In this document: in pieces, positions 55,201-64,000 of the stretch
How positions within the stretch are numbered: the stretch's first letter is position 1
Layout: each line of letters starts with the position of its first letter
Source: Bolinopsis microptera
Lineage: Eukaryota; Ctenophora; Tentaculata; Lobata; Bolinopsidae
DNA: 64,000 bases
Direction: 5' to 3'
Assembly: GCF_026151205.1 (NCBI RefSeq)
Contig: NC_087079.1
Coordinates: forward strand, 13,045,945 to 13,109,944
Translations under genes and position numbers: made by a program
Notes under the pieces: generated by a model
The model's database searches: none
The model's input: the letters and a program-made list of their open reading frames with translations, nothing else
What the model was told of the DNA's origin: nothing

Positions 55201-57027
55201 GCTTCTTCGTCTGATGAGAATCAAGACTGGGTAGATGTAGTAGTCAAGAGGAATAGAGTATTAGACCTAAAAAAGGAGGATGTCATTAGGTATAAGTCAG
55301 CAGAGCATACCAACGATGTGTGGCAAAGAGCAAGTGTTATTGGACCGGGATGGAAACAATCTTCTGTAGCGAAGAATAACATCAATATTTGGAACTTGGT
55401 GAAAGAACCAGAAGGTACAACAACTCATTTGCGTCTCAGTGAGTGTCAAGTGCAGAAAAAATCACATGATTCTCCAGAACAGATTATGTATTTTGAGGAT
55501 AAGAATGAGACAGAGTCAAGTATTTATACTGTGACGATACCGAAAGAGAGATATGCAGATCCTCTTGTACAGAAAGCTATGGATGAAGAAATGGCTTCTT
55601 GGAAAAAGTATGGAGTATACAAAGAAGTTCAAGATGTGGGTCAAAGGACGATAAGCACCAGATGGGTGGTTACGCAAAAATCGACAACCCAATACAAAGC
55701 GCGGTTAGTTGTACGTGGTTTTGAAGAAATGCTAGAAAACCATGTAGAATCCCCCACAGGAGATAAATGTTCCAGTCGAATACTGTTTACTTTAGCTAAA
55801 GCAAACAACTGGAATGTTGAATCGATGGACATAAAAGCAGCTTTTCTACAATCTAAGGATTTAGACAGAACTGTGTTTGTGAAACCCCCCAGAAATCTGA
55901 AGAAAGTGGGTGTAATCTGGGAACTTCAGAAACCAGCATACGGGTTGAATGATTCTCCAAGAAATTGGTATAACTCACTGAAAGAGTTTTTGCTAAAAGC
56001 AGGGTGTAAGAACTGTAGTCTGGACCCTGGTCTATTCTATTTACAAGTTGAAAGGAAACTTCTGGGACTGATATTAATACATGTGGACGATTTTCTGGTA
56101 GCAGGGAATGCTAAGTTCAAGCAGGATATTGTTAAGAAAATCATGCTGAAATATGATATTTCTAAACACATGACAGGTACTTTCAAATACATAGGTATTA
56201 CCATCAGTCAAGACAGCGAGTTTATCACACTAGATCAGAATGATTATAAGCAGTGTGTTAAGATTATAGACGTTGAAAAGGAAAGACGAGCTCAGAGAAA
56301 CGCTATGTTAACAGCTGAGGAGAAGACACAATATTTGTCATTGTTGGGCAAGTTATCGTGGTTATCATACATAACAAGACCAGATCTGAAGTGGGATGTG
56401 TACAACTATTCGAGGAAGAATAAGAGTCCTACAGTGCAGGATCTCTTAGACTTGAACGGAGTTGTGTCTAAGTTGAACCAGAAGAAATGTATTAGATTTC
56501 CTAAACTGGATTTGAAGGACAATGCCAAGATTGTAGTGTACAGTGATGCTAGTTTTGCAAACATGGACGAAAAGGTTAATAGTTCTCGGGGCTATATAAT
56601 CTTTCTGCAGGCTGGTGAGAATGCGTGTGTGTTGACATGGGCTGCTAATAAGGTAAGCCGAGTAGTATCATCAACGCTAGAAAGCGAAACGCTAGCGTTA
56701 GTCGACGGGCTAGGTCATGCATTGTGGCTAAGAAGCATGATTGTTGAACTCATGTTTGGATATGGTACAGATGAGAAGTTGCTAAAGATTGTAGCACTTA
56801 CTGATAGTAACCAGCTGTATATGTCAGTACATTCTACTCGTCCAGTAGCCAGTCATAGGCTGCGCAGGGATATTGCTAATATTAAAGAGCAATTAGAACA
56901 CGGACTTGTCAGTGAAGTAAGATGGGTATCTAATAAAGAGATGTTAGCAGATCCTTTGACAAAGAAGGGCGCAGATTGTACGAAATTGGACTTGGTACTT
57001 GAATCGGGTCAGCTCGGTCAGGTGTGA
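52276..57027 (+). CDS. Copia Gag-Pol polyprotein (1583 aa), intact
   Basis: The frame begins 30 bases after the LTR at ATGGGAGG. Order: Gag-like N-terminus (1-~310) with an Arg/Gly/Asn-rich segment holding a repeated SGNYSKPWERDKQ; a CCHC zinc knuckle from Cys314 (CSICDSNKHFRADC); an aspartic protease with IDTGATSNV (Asp375); a gag-pre-integrase HHCC zinc region (RYFGHPS ... CEHCVLYKK). The integrase catalytic residues are Asp587, Asp642 and Glu678 (a D,D-35-E spacing). A Ser/Glu-rich linker (~870-1000) follows. Then the reverse transcriptase, with MDIKAAFLQ (Asp1185) and HVDD (1269-1272) where YVDD is usual, and RNase H with YSDASF (Asp1424). Integrase before reverse transcriptase defines Ty1/copia. 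Nothing is broken; Gag and Pol share one frame. The element could be active. Confidence 0.95.
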   Translation: MGGDQPPLLTEGMDYLKWKREVGIWELGTSIAAAKQAAVCVLRIQDFKARDFATRLDVAELKKTEGLTYLMKELDTYFKEDNTQSIFLGIDDLEKFVRPEQMQMAEYIAEFRRRLNRIGELFNDEKEIYHDSMLAYRLLTQANLTKDQQILIKAAMGTQALTSIAIEECLKRCFGDAVFCRRSRLELDTVKIKVEPGLDVHYHRGQFDEKDTDISGDNEEYTFYQGYNNRGRGGRKSFSRGGYNNYSNGRGNSGNYSKPWERDKQRNSKERGKSGNYSKPWERDKQLNSKEMKNSDYKDELNAISHKTGDVARCSICDSNKHFRADCQHNPKKKDSSSVCMYQSCRNGKESNRIDNDYCETVLLVNETFNKVLIDTGATSNVCGDVWLNTFLESMPEELKKKVSEVEKNMSFRFGDGRAVESIKCVMLPVKLCNRDLMLETFVVPGELPFLFSRCCMKKLGVSLDIENDKIVIGGEPQQLKVTNSGHYVADIMLCENMNQEVMIILIAESSNPKKAAAKLHRYFGHPSSNRLIDLVKQTKYYSKELKAEIEKLSTECEHCVLYKKNPARPKSSLTMANDVNHVMAMDLKKLSTGHTMLHMIDVFSRFSMTRIVKNKHQSTVFKALADTWLHVFGRPVMVFTDNGGEFVNAEMITACEEMGIELKTTGANSPFSNGICERHNGLIADAYNKLHSQLPECDPTVILAWATNAKNSLSNSYGYSPYMLVFGRTPSIPGLDKMEMVPTMNTMTVSKVLADHLNCMYQSRMAFTAANNSAKAKRALQGQIPNVETEYYSGDKVYFRKLNTQRWCGPATVLGKDGKVVFLRQGGSIFRVHVTKVVLKSRADQAVVSVGGQIIREEPSSNTEESEKYTIEQTGSEESVRKEEIVVSDSDSEDEFCQNESGEVSNEPSAEEVEVSSGNETSVEESGNVETSSEQVNENSVEESGSVETSSEQVNSESVGDENRDTSEPDEFQSASSSDENQDWVDVVVKRNRVLDLKKEDVIRYKSAEHTNDVWQRASVIGPGWKQSSVAKNNINIWNLVKEPEGTTTHLRLSECQVQKKSHDSPEQIMYFEDKNETESSIYTVTIPKERYADPLVQKAMDEEMASWKKYGVYKEVQDVGQRTISTRWVVTQKSTTQYKARLVVRGFEEMLENHVESPTGDKCSSRILFTLAKANNWNVESMDIKAAFLQSKDLDRTVFVKPPRNLKKVGVIWELQKPAYGLNDSPRNWYNSLKEFLLKAGCKNCSLDPGLFYLQVERKLLGLILIHVDDFLVAGNAKFKQDIVKKIMLKYDISKHMTGTFKYIGITISQDSEFITLDQNDYKQCVKIIDVEKERRAQRNAMLTAEEKTQYLSLLGKLSWLSYITRPDLKWDVYNYSRKNKSPTVQDLLDLNGVVSKLNQKKCIRFPKLDLKDNAKIVVYSDASFANMDEKVNSSRGYIIFLQAGENACVLTWAANKVSRVVSSTLESETLALVDGLGHALWLRSMIVELMFGYGTDEKLLKIVALTDSNQLYMSVHSTRPVASHRLRRDIANIKEQLEHGLVSEVRWVSNKEMLADPLTKKGADCTKLDLVLESGQLGQV

Positions 57028-58029
57028 TGTGTAATCAGTTGAAGTGGAAACTATATATTTGTGCTAACTTGAAGAATCAGAGAGAAGCACGTTCTGATGA
57101 AAACAATATATTACTATTAATAGATATATACTATGTGTATTTTATACATATTAATTGAATATATACACTTTTGTATTGAGTGTATAAGATTTTCATTGTA
57201 TACATTTCTAACACAAGAATATCTCAGATAGATGTATGATTGAAGAGAGACTATAAGAGGTAAGTATAATCAGGTAAGTGGATTAATACTTGTTTTAGAG
57301 TGTACTTTTCTGTAATGTCAGAGTTTTAGGAATAAATTATTATTTATGGGTAATTGTTCGATGTGAGTTTTTATCACGTCAGTTATCATTAACTTTTATT
57401 AACTTACTTTTGTGCCGTGGAATTTTATATCTTGTTCGATTTTCATTCTTTTTACCGTGGATTTTATATCTTGTACGAATTTCATTTTTTTTGCCGTGTT
57501 AGAATTTTACAGAGTTAAGTATTTTTAATGATAGATTTCCGATATTTATAAAGGGAGAGTACTATGTGATAATGTTCACAGTTGTTTGTGTTTTTATGCA
57601 TGTTTTGTCGAGATTTGACTTGAAGGTCATCTAGCGATAGGGGATTGTCTTTATTTTAACAACAGTATAGCATGTTAAGTTTTTGTTAAGCATGCAATGA
57701 GGGGTTTTTTTTATTACAGTTAAAGTAAAATGTTTTAATCATGTGGGTTTTAAAGAGTGTATTAGAATGTTAAAAGAGTTTATTAGAGCTTTTGGCAGTG
57801 TTTTGAACGCTCGCGTGTGTAAGTTTATTGTCACAATGAGATTTTAGACGTAAAGGGTCTACTGGAAGTTCAGACGTAACGCGCGATTGGAATGATAGAT
57901 AATTTGTTAAGTAATTACAGCATCTGTTTGATAAGTTTTGTGCCGCGCGCACGTACGAGTTTACGAATTTAATTTGCTTGTTAGGATTTTCGGGTTTTAA
58001 GTTTACTTTTTAAAAAAAGTGGGGAAGAT
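57028..58029 (+). other. Copia 3' non-coding region and polypurine tract
   Basis: 1 kb without an open frame, with a repeated TTTTATATCTTGT phrase near 57425 and 57463. The sequence AAAAAAAGTGGGGAAGA just before the 3' LTR is the likely polypurine primer for plus-strand synthesis. Confidence 0.7.
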
Positions 58030-58792
58030 TGTTAATGATGATATTATATAATAAAGTACATCATTATTCATTAAATACCATACTAACATAACTTAATCCA
58101 TTCTAGGAAAATGATGTGATCTTGGAGGATATTCGTCTACCCGACGTTGGTGGTTGCTCTACGGTGGACCAGTGCTACTAGCCACGCCAGTTGCAGTTGT
58201 ATGTTGGTGGACTTGTGTTAGGAGTCGTGTTCTTCGGTGTGACAAGTGTGTACTATCGGTGAGAAGATAGATTACAGTTTCAGTGTACGGTCGGTGTGAC
58301 CAGTGTGTGTACTATCGGTGAAAAGATAGATTACAGTGTACGGTCGGTGTGACCAGTGTGGACTATCGGTGAATATAAGTCAATTGGATTGTACTTAAGA
58401 TAGATTCCAGAACGAAGAACTTCAGAGAAGAACTCCACAGATCTCAACAGAAGACAAGTGATAGTGTCGGTGTATTGTAGAGATCTCAACAGAAGACAAG
58501 TAATAGTGTCGGTGTATTGTAGTAGAGAAGTTACATTGATTGATAGTGTTTTGGGTACTTTATATAATTGAAGTGATTGAGTTATTATATATTGAATTAC
58601 TATTTACCTTTGTTAGTCATTGCAGTGCGAGTGCGTAGTGGAGTGTGTTAGTTTGGAAAGCAATTGACTAGGAAAGATTCACTTAGTACAATATTGTGTA
58701 TTATCTCATTATCAGTGTTCAAGTAGATAGTATTGTGTATTATCTAAATCTAATTATTCCAGTTTTATAATATCGTGTTTATCTTATTATCA
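58030..58792 (+). repeat. 3' LTR of the copia element
   Basis: 763 bp, the same length as the 5' LTR and without a difference in the parts I compared. Confidence 0.95.
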
Positions 58793-58797
58793 TTTGA

Positions 58798-60436
58798 GAC
58801 TTAGAATAGCTCAAGTGACCCATCAGAAACAATTTTGACCTGGGAAGAAATTGTAGCTATGGTGCAGTTTTGCGCAATTGACCACGCCCTTTTTTTGGCA
58901 CTTTTGCGACTTTATAATCAAAATAGCTCCGCTTCTAATTGGAATTAAAAGCTAAACTTGGCTTTAGAGTTTTTCAGAATCATCACATTTAGGGGGGTAG
59001 AACATAATTTTAAAGTCACTAGACATCAGGTTGTTGAGTTATATGACCACACCTTTTTTCTCTCGCGAGACATAATTTGCACACTAAATACCAGATATCT
59101 CGGCTTCTGATTGAGCTAGGTGCTTATCCGGGGCCTTAACATGTTCAAAATCATCAGTTTCAGTAGGGTAGAGCATAATTTCAAAATCCTCAAAGATCGG
59201 GTTGTTGAGGTATTAGGCCACAACCTATTTTTACGCTCTCGCCAATAGCAATTATAGCACTTAAAATCAATATAACTCTGCTTTTGATTGGAGTTCGAAG
59301 CCAAGGGTCGACCGAGTCCTCGGCTTCGGTTTTACCGAGGAATAGCGATTTTTCTCGGCCTCGGTCAGCAGGACAATTACTCGGTTTTTTCTCGTTCCCG
59401 GCCTCGGTCGCAAATCTTGCCCTCGGTCTACCCTTGTTCGAAGCTGAATTTGCCTATTATGTTCAGAACTATCACATTGAGTAGTGATTTCCTCTGGTAT
59501 CAGGTTGCTGAGTCAATAGACCATAACCTTTACGCGACCAAGACAAAGCTTCTAGTCTATATTACTGAAGGAAGTTGGGACAAACTCCAAAGAGGAACTG
59601 CCAACCCTGATGCGGGACAGGGATATATGAAGGGGGTTATCTGGCGTAGATCGGACTTAGTTCCGACACAGTAGTAGTAGTATAAGTAGTTTACGCATTC
59701 GTGATAACTGCATTTCATAGTGAAATACTAAGATATCTCCGCTTCTGGTGGGAGTTGAGTGTTAATCCTGGACATCAAAAAGATCAAAGCTTCGCATTGA
59801 ATAGAGTACTCAGACATCACGTAGAACCATGATCTAGCCTCTACTCCCCTTACTGCTATAATTCTAAATATCTTCATGCCCAGGCTAAGCACCGAACTCC
59901 AATTAGAAGCCGAGATACCTTTCAATGAGTGTTGTAATTGTTGCAAGTAATTGCTTTGAAACCCAACTTAATGTGATAATTCTGACCATTTTGCTGCCCG
60001 AGTTTAGCTCCTAACTCCAATCAGAAGCTAAGTAATTTTAATTTTAAGCGCTGCAATTGCTACTCGCAAGAGCGTAAAAATAGGGTTTGGCCAAAAAAAA
60101 CTCAGCAACCTGATGTTTGAGGACTTTTAAATTATGCTTTGCCCCACTTAATATGATAATTCTGACCATTTTTCTGCTCGAGTTTAGCTCTTTACTCCAA
60201 TCAGAAGCCGATATATTTTGTATTAAGTGTGTCAATTGCTACTCGCGATAGCGTAAGAATAGGGTGTGGCCTAATACCTCAACAACCTGATGTCTGAGGA
60301 CTTTGAAACCAAGTTCTACCCCACTCCATATGATAATTCTGACCATTTTGCTGCCCGAGTTTAGTTCCTAACTTCAATCATAAGCTGATCAATTTTAATT
60401 TTAAGCGCCGCAATTGCTACTCGCAAGAACGTAAAA
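58798..60436. repeat. Foldback inner arm and ~200-bp subrepeats
   Basis: 58798-59235 mirrors 61237-61670. After that, units with (C/A)CTCCAAT(C/T)AGAAGC(C/T) or its complement, GATAATTCTGACCATTTT and TACTCGC(A/G)A recur about every 180-230 bp to 60430. No coding content; the short frames are shadows. Confidence 0.7.
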
Positions 60437-60725
60437 AGGGTGGGCGACAATTGACCCCCCGACAATTGACCCCCGACAATAATTTAATACAATTAACCCT
60501 GACCCTGACCCGGACCCTGACCCTGACCCTGACCCTGACCCTGACCCTGACCCTGACCCTGACCCTGACCCTGACCCTGACCCTGACCCTGACCCTGACC
60601 CTGACCCTGACCCTGACCCTGACCCTGACCCTGAGCCTGAGCCTGAGCCTGAGCCTGACCATGAGCCTGACCCTGACCCTGACCCTGACCCTGACCCTGA
60701 CCCTGACCCTGACCCTGACCCTGAC

Positions 60726-60760
<35 letters not shown>

Positions 60761-61236
60761 CCCTGACCCTGACCCTGACCCTGAGCCTGAGCCTGACCCT
60801 GACCCTGACCCTGACCCTGACCCTGACCCTGACCCTGACCCTGACCCTGACCCTGACCCTGACCCTGACCCTGACCCTGACCCTGACCCTGACCCTGACC
60901 CTGACCCTGACCCTGACCCTGACCCTGACCCTGACCCAGGACCCTAACCCTAATATAACCCTAACCCTAACCCAGGACTCTGACCCTGACCCTGACCCTG
61001 ACCGTAACCCGATCAATTGACCCCAGTGTAATTACATGGGGGTCAATTGTCGGGGGTCAATTGTCGTAGATTTCGCGACAATTGACACCAGTGTAATTAC
61101 ATAGGGGTCAATTGTCGGGGGGTCAATTGTCGGGGGTCAATTGTCTTACTAAACCCTAGATTTCGCGACAATTGACCCCAATGTAATTACATAGGGGGTC
61201 AACTGTCGGGGGGTCAATTGTCAGGGGGGGGGGGGG
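60437..61236. repeat. GACAATTGACCCC repeats bracketing the array
   Basis: GACAATTGACCCCC appears twice on the left (from 60447) and GGGGGTCAATTGTC, its complement, many times on the right (61039-61222). CCAGTGTAATTACAT(A/G)GGGG is interspersed on the right. A poly-G run lies at 61224-61236. It looks like an element nested in the foldback loop. Confidence 0.75.
60497..61014. repeat. CCCTGA hexamer array with CCCTAA and CCTGAG variants
   Basis: About 85 hexamers. Most are CCCTGA, blocks of CCTGAG lie near 60632, 60729 and 60781, and true telomere-type CCCTAA units at 60943-60970. Dipeptide-repeat frames on both strands are artefacts. Confidence 0.95.
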
Positions 61237-62200
61237 GTACCCATAAAAATAGGTTTTGGCCAAAAAAATCTACAACCTGATCTTTGAGGACTTTGAAATT
61301 ATGCTCTACTTAAACTGATGATTTTGAACAGGTTAATGCCCCGGACAAGCACCTAGCTCAATCAGAAGCCGAGATATCTGGTATTTAGTGGGCAAATTAT
61401 GACTCGCGAGAGAAAAAAAGGTGTGGTCATATAACTCAACAACCTGATGTCTAGTGACTTTAAAATTATGCTCTACCCCCCTGTGATTCTGAAAAACTCT
61501 AAAGCCAAGTTTAGCTTTTAATTCCAATTAGAAGCGGAGCTATTTTGATTATAAAGTCGCAAAAGTGCCAAAAAAAGGGCGTGGTCAATTGCGCAAAACT
61601 GCACCATAGCTACAATTTCTTCCCAGGTCAAAATTGTTTCTGATGGGTCACTTGAGCTATTCTAAGTCTCAAACCCCGGGGCGGAAGTTATATAGACGGG
61701 AATGTCTTCAGATCCATGAGTATTTGGGAATTCTTGGCGCTCGATTGTAAATATGGGCGTGGTTATCTTATCTGGGAGTGGTCTGAAAGTCAAATAGATG
61801 TCACCAATCGATTTCTTGGGTCAAAAAACATAGGTCTCAACACCCAACTTGCCCAAAAAAAATGCTTACATTTTTGGGAATTTTGACGCTCAATTGTAAA
61901 TATGGGCGTGGTTATCTTATCTGGGAATGGTCTGAAAGTCAAATAGATGTCACCAATCGATTTCTTGGGTCAAAAAACATTGGGTTTGATACCCTACTTG
62001 CTTTGATTGAGCAGATATGAATTTATATTAGGAAAAGGTAAGATTTTCCCACGATCATATAAAAGGGCGTGGCCACAGACCTGGTGGACACATAACTTTT
62101 TGTCTACCCAAATTTTTTTTGATCTATAGACCCCAATAAACCCAAATAACATCACAAACCTCGTATACTCAAAACATTGTGCGGCTTTTCAGTCAGATAC
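61237..62200. repeat. Right arm of the foldback element
   Basis: Reverse complement of 58798-59235 followed by 50952-51483, uninterrupted. It shows the state before the copia insertion. Confidence 0.85.
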
Positions 62201-62896
62201 AGGATTAAGAGAGTTCATACGACAATGTTATGCGTGTTTTCAAATATAATATGCGGGTGTGGTGCGGAGTTAACAAGGGTTAATTTCTATAACGATTTAA
62301 ATGAAAATAGAAAGCGGTTCAAGACGGGAGTGATGAGGTGTAATACTCGGTGTTCAGACCTTATGATCATGGAGTGTGGTGCCTCATGGCTAATAATGAC
62401 TTAATTATCCACTAGAAATAACTGATTATGAGATTATTGTTTAAGAAACTATTGGGTCACCTAATGCGGGTTTTGACTCAGCGGGTAATTACTTCTACCC
62501 TTTTTAACTGCGGCAGTGAAATCCCGGCCGTAGGCCGGGTTACACTAGTATAATATATAAAATAGTAAAAACACCTCTTTACATCCCTTGTACAGCTGCA
62601 TGTGTCCCATTTAGAAACCGACCAGTTTGGGGTTTTGGCTGCCAGACCGGAGATGTCCGGATATCAATCTATTTTCCGGTTTGCCGGTTTATGCCGGACC
62701 AGAACCAGGTGTTAATTAGAAGAACAAATTTTAGGCTGCCGGATCTTCGACCTTGATAAAATGTCAGAGAATTCAAGGGGGCAGCGATAAATCCGGCTAG
62801 AAACAATATTTTTCGATGGGATCAATTTTTGACAAAATTTAACATCAAAAATTTTTTTTGAAACCGCAAAATGTGCCGTATTCCACGTATTTCTTA
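62201..62896. other. No gene seen
   Basis: CCCGGCCGTAGGCCGGG (62523-62539) is a short GC palindrome followed by an AT-rich tail. CCGG-rich diverged repeats lie near 62640-62720. Confidence 0.4.
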
Positions 62897-63199
62897 CCCC
62901 CCAGTTCCAAAGCGGATATTATGCCAAATTATTAGACGGAGATCGTCAACTAATATTTCTTCGGATATTTCTCCGGTTTGCAGTTCCACAACCTTATCCG
63001 GAGACCATCTACGTAATTTTGTTGATTCTCACAGTTGGGGCAAAGTGCAAAGAAACTGCCACAAACTGCTACAATCTCCGAGAAATTCCCGGAGAGCTTC
63101 ATTTCCGTCTAATACAGTAGACGGAGCCGGAGAATCATCACCGTAGAAATGGACCTCCGTCTAATAATTTGGCATAATATCCGCTATGGAACTGGGGGG
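62897..63199. mobile_element. Harbinger-type MITE (303 bp)
   Basis: Ends CCCCCCAGTTCC(A)AAGCGG ... are inverted repeats of about 45 bp, extending through GATATTATGCCAAATTATTA to GACGGAG. TTA flanks both sides (62894-62896, 63200-63202), the 3-bp duplication of PIF/Harbinger elements. No coding capacity. Confidence 0.8.
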
Positions 63200-63410
63200 T
63201 TAGAATTTTGACAAACGGCGTATTTTCGACCGGTTTTTCGGCGTACTTAACAACGATGACAGGATCTGGCGTTGCACTACAGTACGCTACCTGGACTGTA
63301 GTGCGACACGAACTCAAGTGCGAAAGAGGGAGGTCTTGTCGAACTTCAGGTGTCGCACTACAAGTACAGAACGTTTACCGCTTTCCACTTATCTCTTGTT
63401 GTTCAGTTAT

Positions 63411-63690
63411 GTGTGATGTAATCTTAATTGAAGCGATATTCATCACTATAAGTGTTATTATGTTTAGCTGCCCTGTGCAGATCGGGGTCCACCCGAATTT
63501 TTAACAAGTTGATTTTCACTTAGGGACTTTTCGGGGGCGTTCTAATAGTGTCCACAAACATTTTTACTGTGACACTAAGAATTGTTTAATTTCAAATCAA
63601 TCTGGTATTTTTTCGTGTGAATGTAATCTTAATTGGAGTGATAATCATCCCTATAAGTTTTATTATGTTTAGCTGACCTGTAACAGTGTA
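63411..63690. repeat. ~205-bp tandem unit containing the duplicated leader segment
   Basis: A ~70-bp text (GTAATCTTAATTG(A/G)AG and TTATTATGTTTAGCTG as landmarks) occurs at 63411-63480 and again at 63615-63690, flanking the 137-bp segment shared with 49464-49605. Confidence 0.75.
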
Positions 63691-64000
63691 ACTCCATTGT
63701 AAGTTAGCACAACGAGAGAGACTTTGCGGAGAAACAAGGGGCTTTCATGGCGCCCCAGTAACTCGTACTCCGTTTTATAGATGAAGATCTATACATTAGT
63801 CCCTGTGATCCTATACTAAAGACCCGGTGGCCGGTATATAGACTTTTTAACCGTATCAGATCTCGAGACATACTTTTAGGTCTCAAGATCAGACTGTTAC
63901 CTGAAATTCCCAGATGAATTTTTTTTAAATACAATTTGTTTGAAAAATCTTGAAATTTCCAGTTGATATGCGGCCACGCAACCTAAACCAGACCGGAACC
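63691..64000. other. End of window, no gene identified
   Basis: The 76-codon minus frame (63704-63934) has no recognised domain and no convincing splice context. Confidence 0.35.

Larger units (their letters stand above)
51484..58792 (+). mobile_element. Full-length Ty1/copia LTR retrotransposon
   Basis: 7.3 kb with two 763-bp LTRs, a 5-bp target duplication TTTGA (51479-51483 and 58793-58797), a primer-binding site, one long polyprotein frame and a purine tract before the 3' LTR. LTRs look identical by eye. It is inserted in the left arm of the foldback element. Confidence 0.95.
50952..62200. mobile_element. Large foldback (long-inverted-repeat) element
   Basis: The ends are inverted: GTATCTGACTGAAAAGCCGC at 50952 and its complement ending at 62200. 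The left arm is 50952-51483 continued at 58798-59235 after the nested copia; the right arm is about 61237-62200 (~964 bp). Each outer arm contains a ~130-bp internal duplication with GACCCAAGAAATCGATTGG. The interior has more ~200-bp repeats in both directions and the CCCTGA array. No transposase is seen and no target duplication is clear. Confidence 0.8.

Noticed and set aside
52871-55832. Short frames within the copia polyprotein
   Set aside because: Shadows of the 1583-codon frame.
60417-61020. Long open frames of alternating dipeptides on both strands
   Set aside because: They are translations of the CCCTGA hexamer array; any hexamer repeat without a stop is open in this way.
63704-63934. 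Minus-strand 76-codon frame at the window end
   Set aside because: No recognised motif or splice context, and length is within chance for this composition.

Overview
The window reads as nuclear DNA of an AT-rich invertebrate animal. Genes are split by GT-AG introns, a NACHT-TPR (STAND-type) gene is present, and the rest is dense with metazoan-type transposable elements and telomere-like CCCTAA repeats. A cnidarian, sponge or other early-branching marine animal would fit, but the sequence alone does not decide. There are no bacterial-style operons, rRNA genes or convincing tRNAs.

Layout. 1-4444: no recognisable gene, apart from a decayed tandem repeat. 4445-20995 (+): a NACHT-TPR signalling gene of about 20 exons, rebuilt here by splice-site reading. 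It has two homologous alternative 3' ends: a short one ending at 19467 with its own AATAAA, and a long one ending at 20995 with a Thr-rich tail. Its introns hold a 1.6-kb TIR element (5379-6982), two small hairpins, a 26-bp-type AT minisatellite (16353-16957) and a small two-exon gene on the opposite strand (12488-13070).

23404-41434 is a transposon graveyard. A pogo/Tigger-like element (left part at 23406, right part ending near 40294) brackets about 16 kb and is marked by a 47-bp direct repeat on both sides. Inside are TGTGACAAAGT-rich repeats, a mariner-type MITE, two 5'-truncated LINEs, and a striking set of tandem and inverted units. Those units are built from long hairpins (142-bp arms in the first), ~1-kb arms carrying a conserved CRE-like palindrome, and ~0.5-kb GC-hairpin repeats.

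42870-47438 (+) encodes a probable secreted, C-terminally anchored protein. It has two tandem copies of an unrecognised ~160-residue domain, one per exon, and its introns carry CTTCCCGT minisatellites and another pogo derivative. Near 49.7 kb is a frameshifted small secreted-protein gene with a TATA box. 50952-62200 is a large foldback element (arms ~0.96 kb). A full-length, apparently young Ty1/copia element (51484-58792, 1583-aa polyprotein) has inserted in its left arm, and its loop holds a CCCTGA/CCCTAA array. A Harbinger-type MITE and unexplained sequence close the window.

The cellular genes (the NACHT-TPR gene, the anchored two-domain protein and the small nested gene) share no visible pathway. 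The first two would suit innate sensing and surface recognition, but that is inference.
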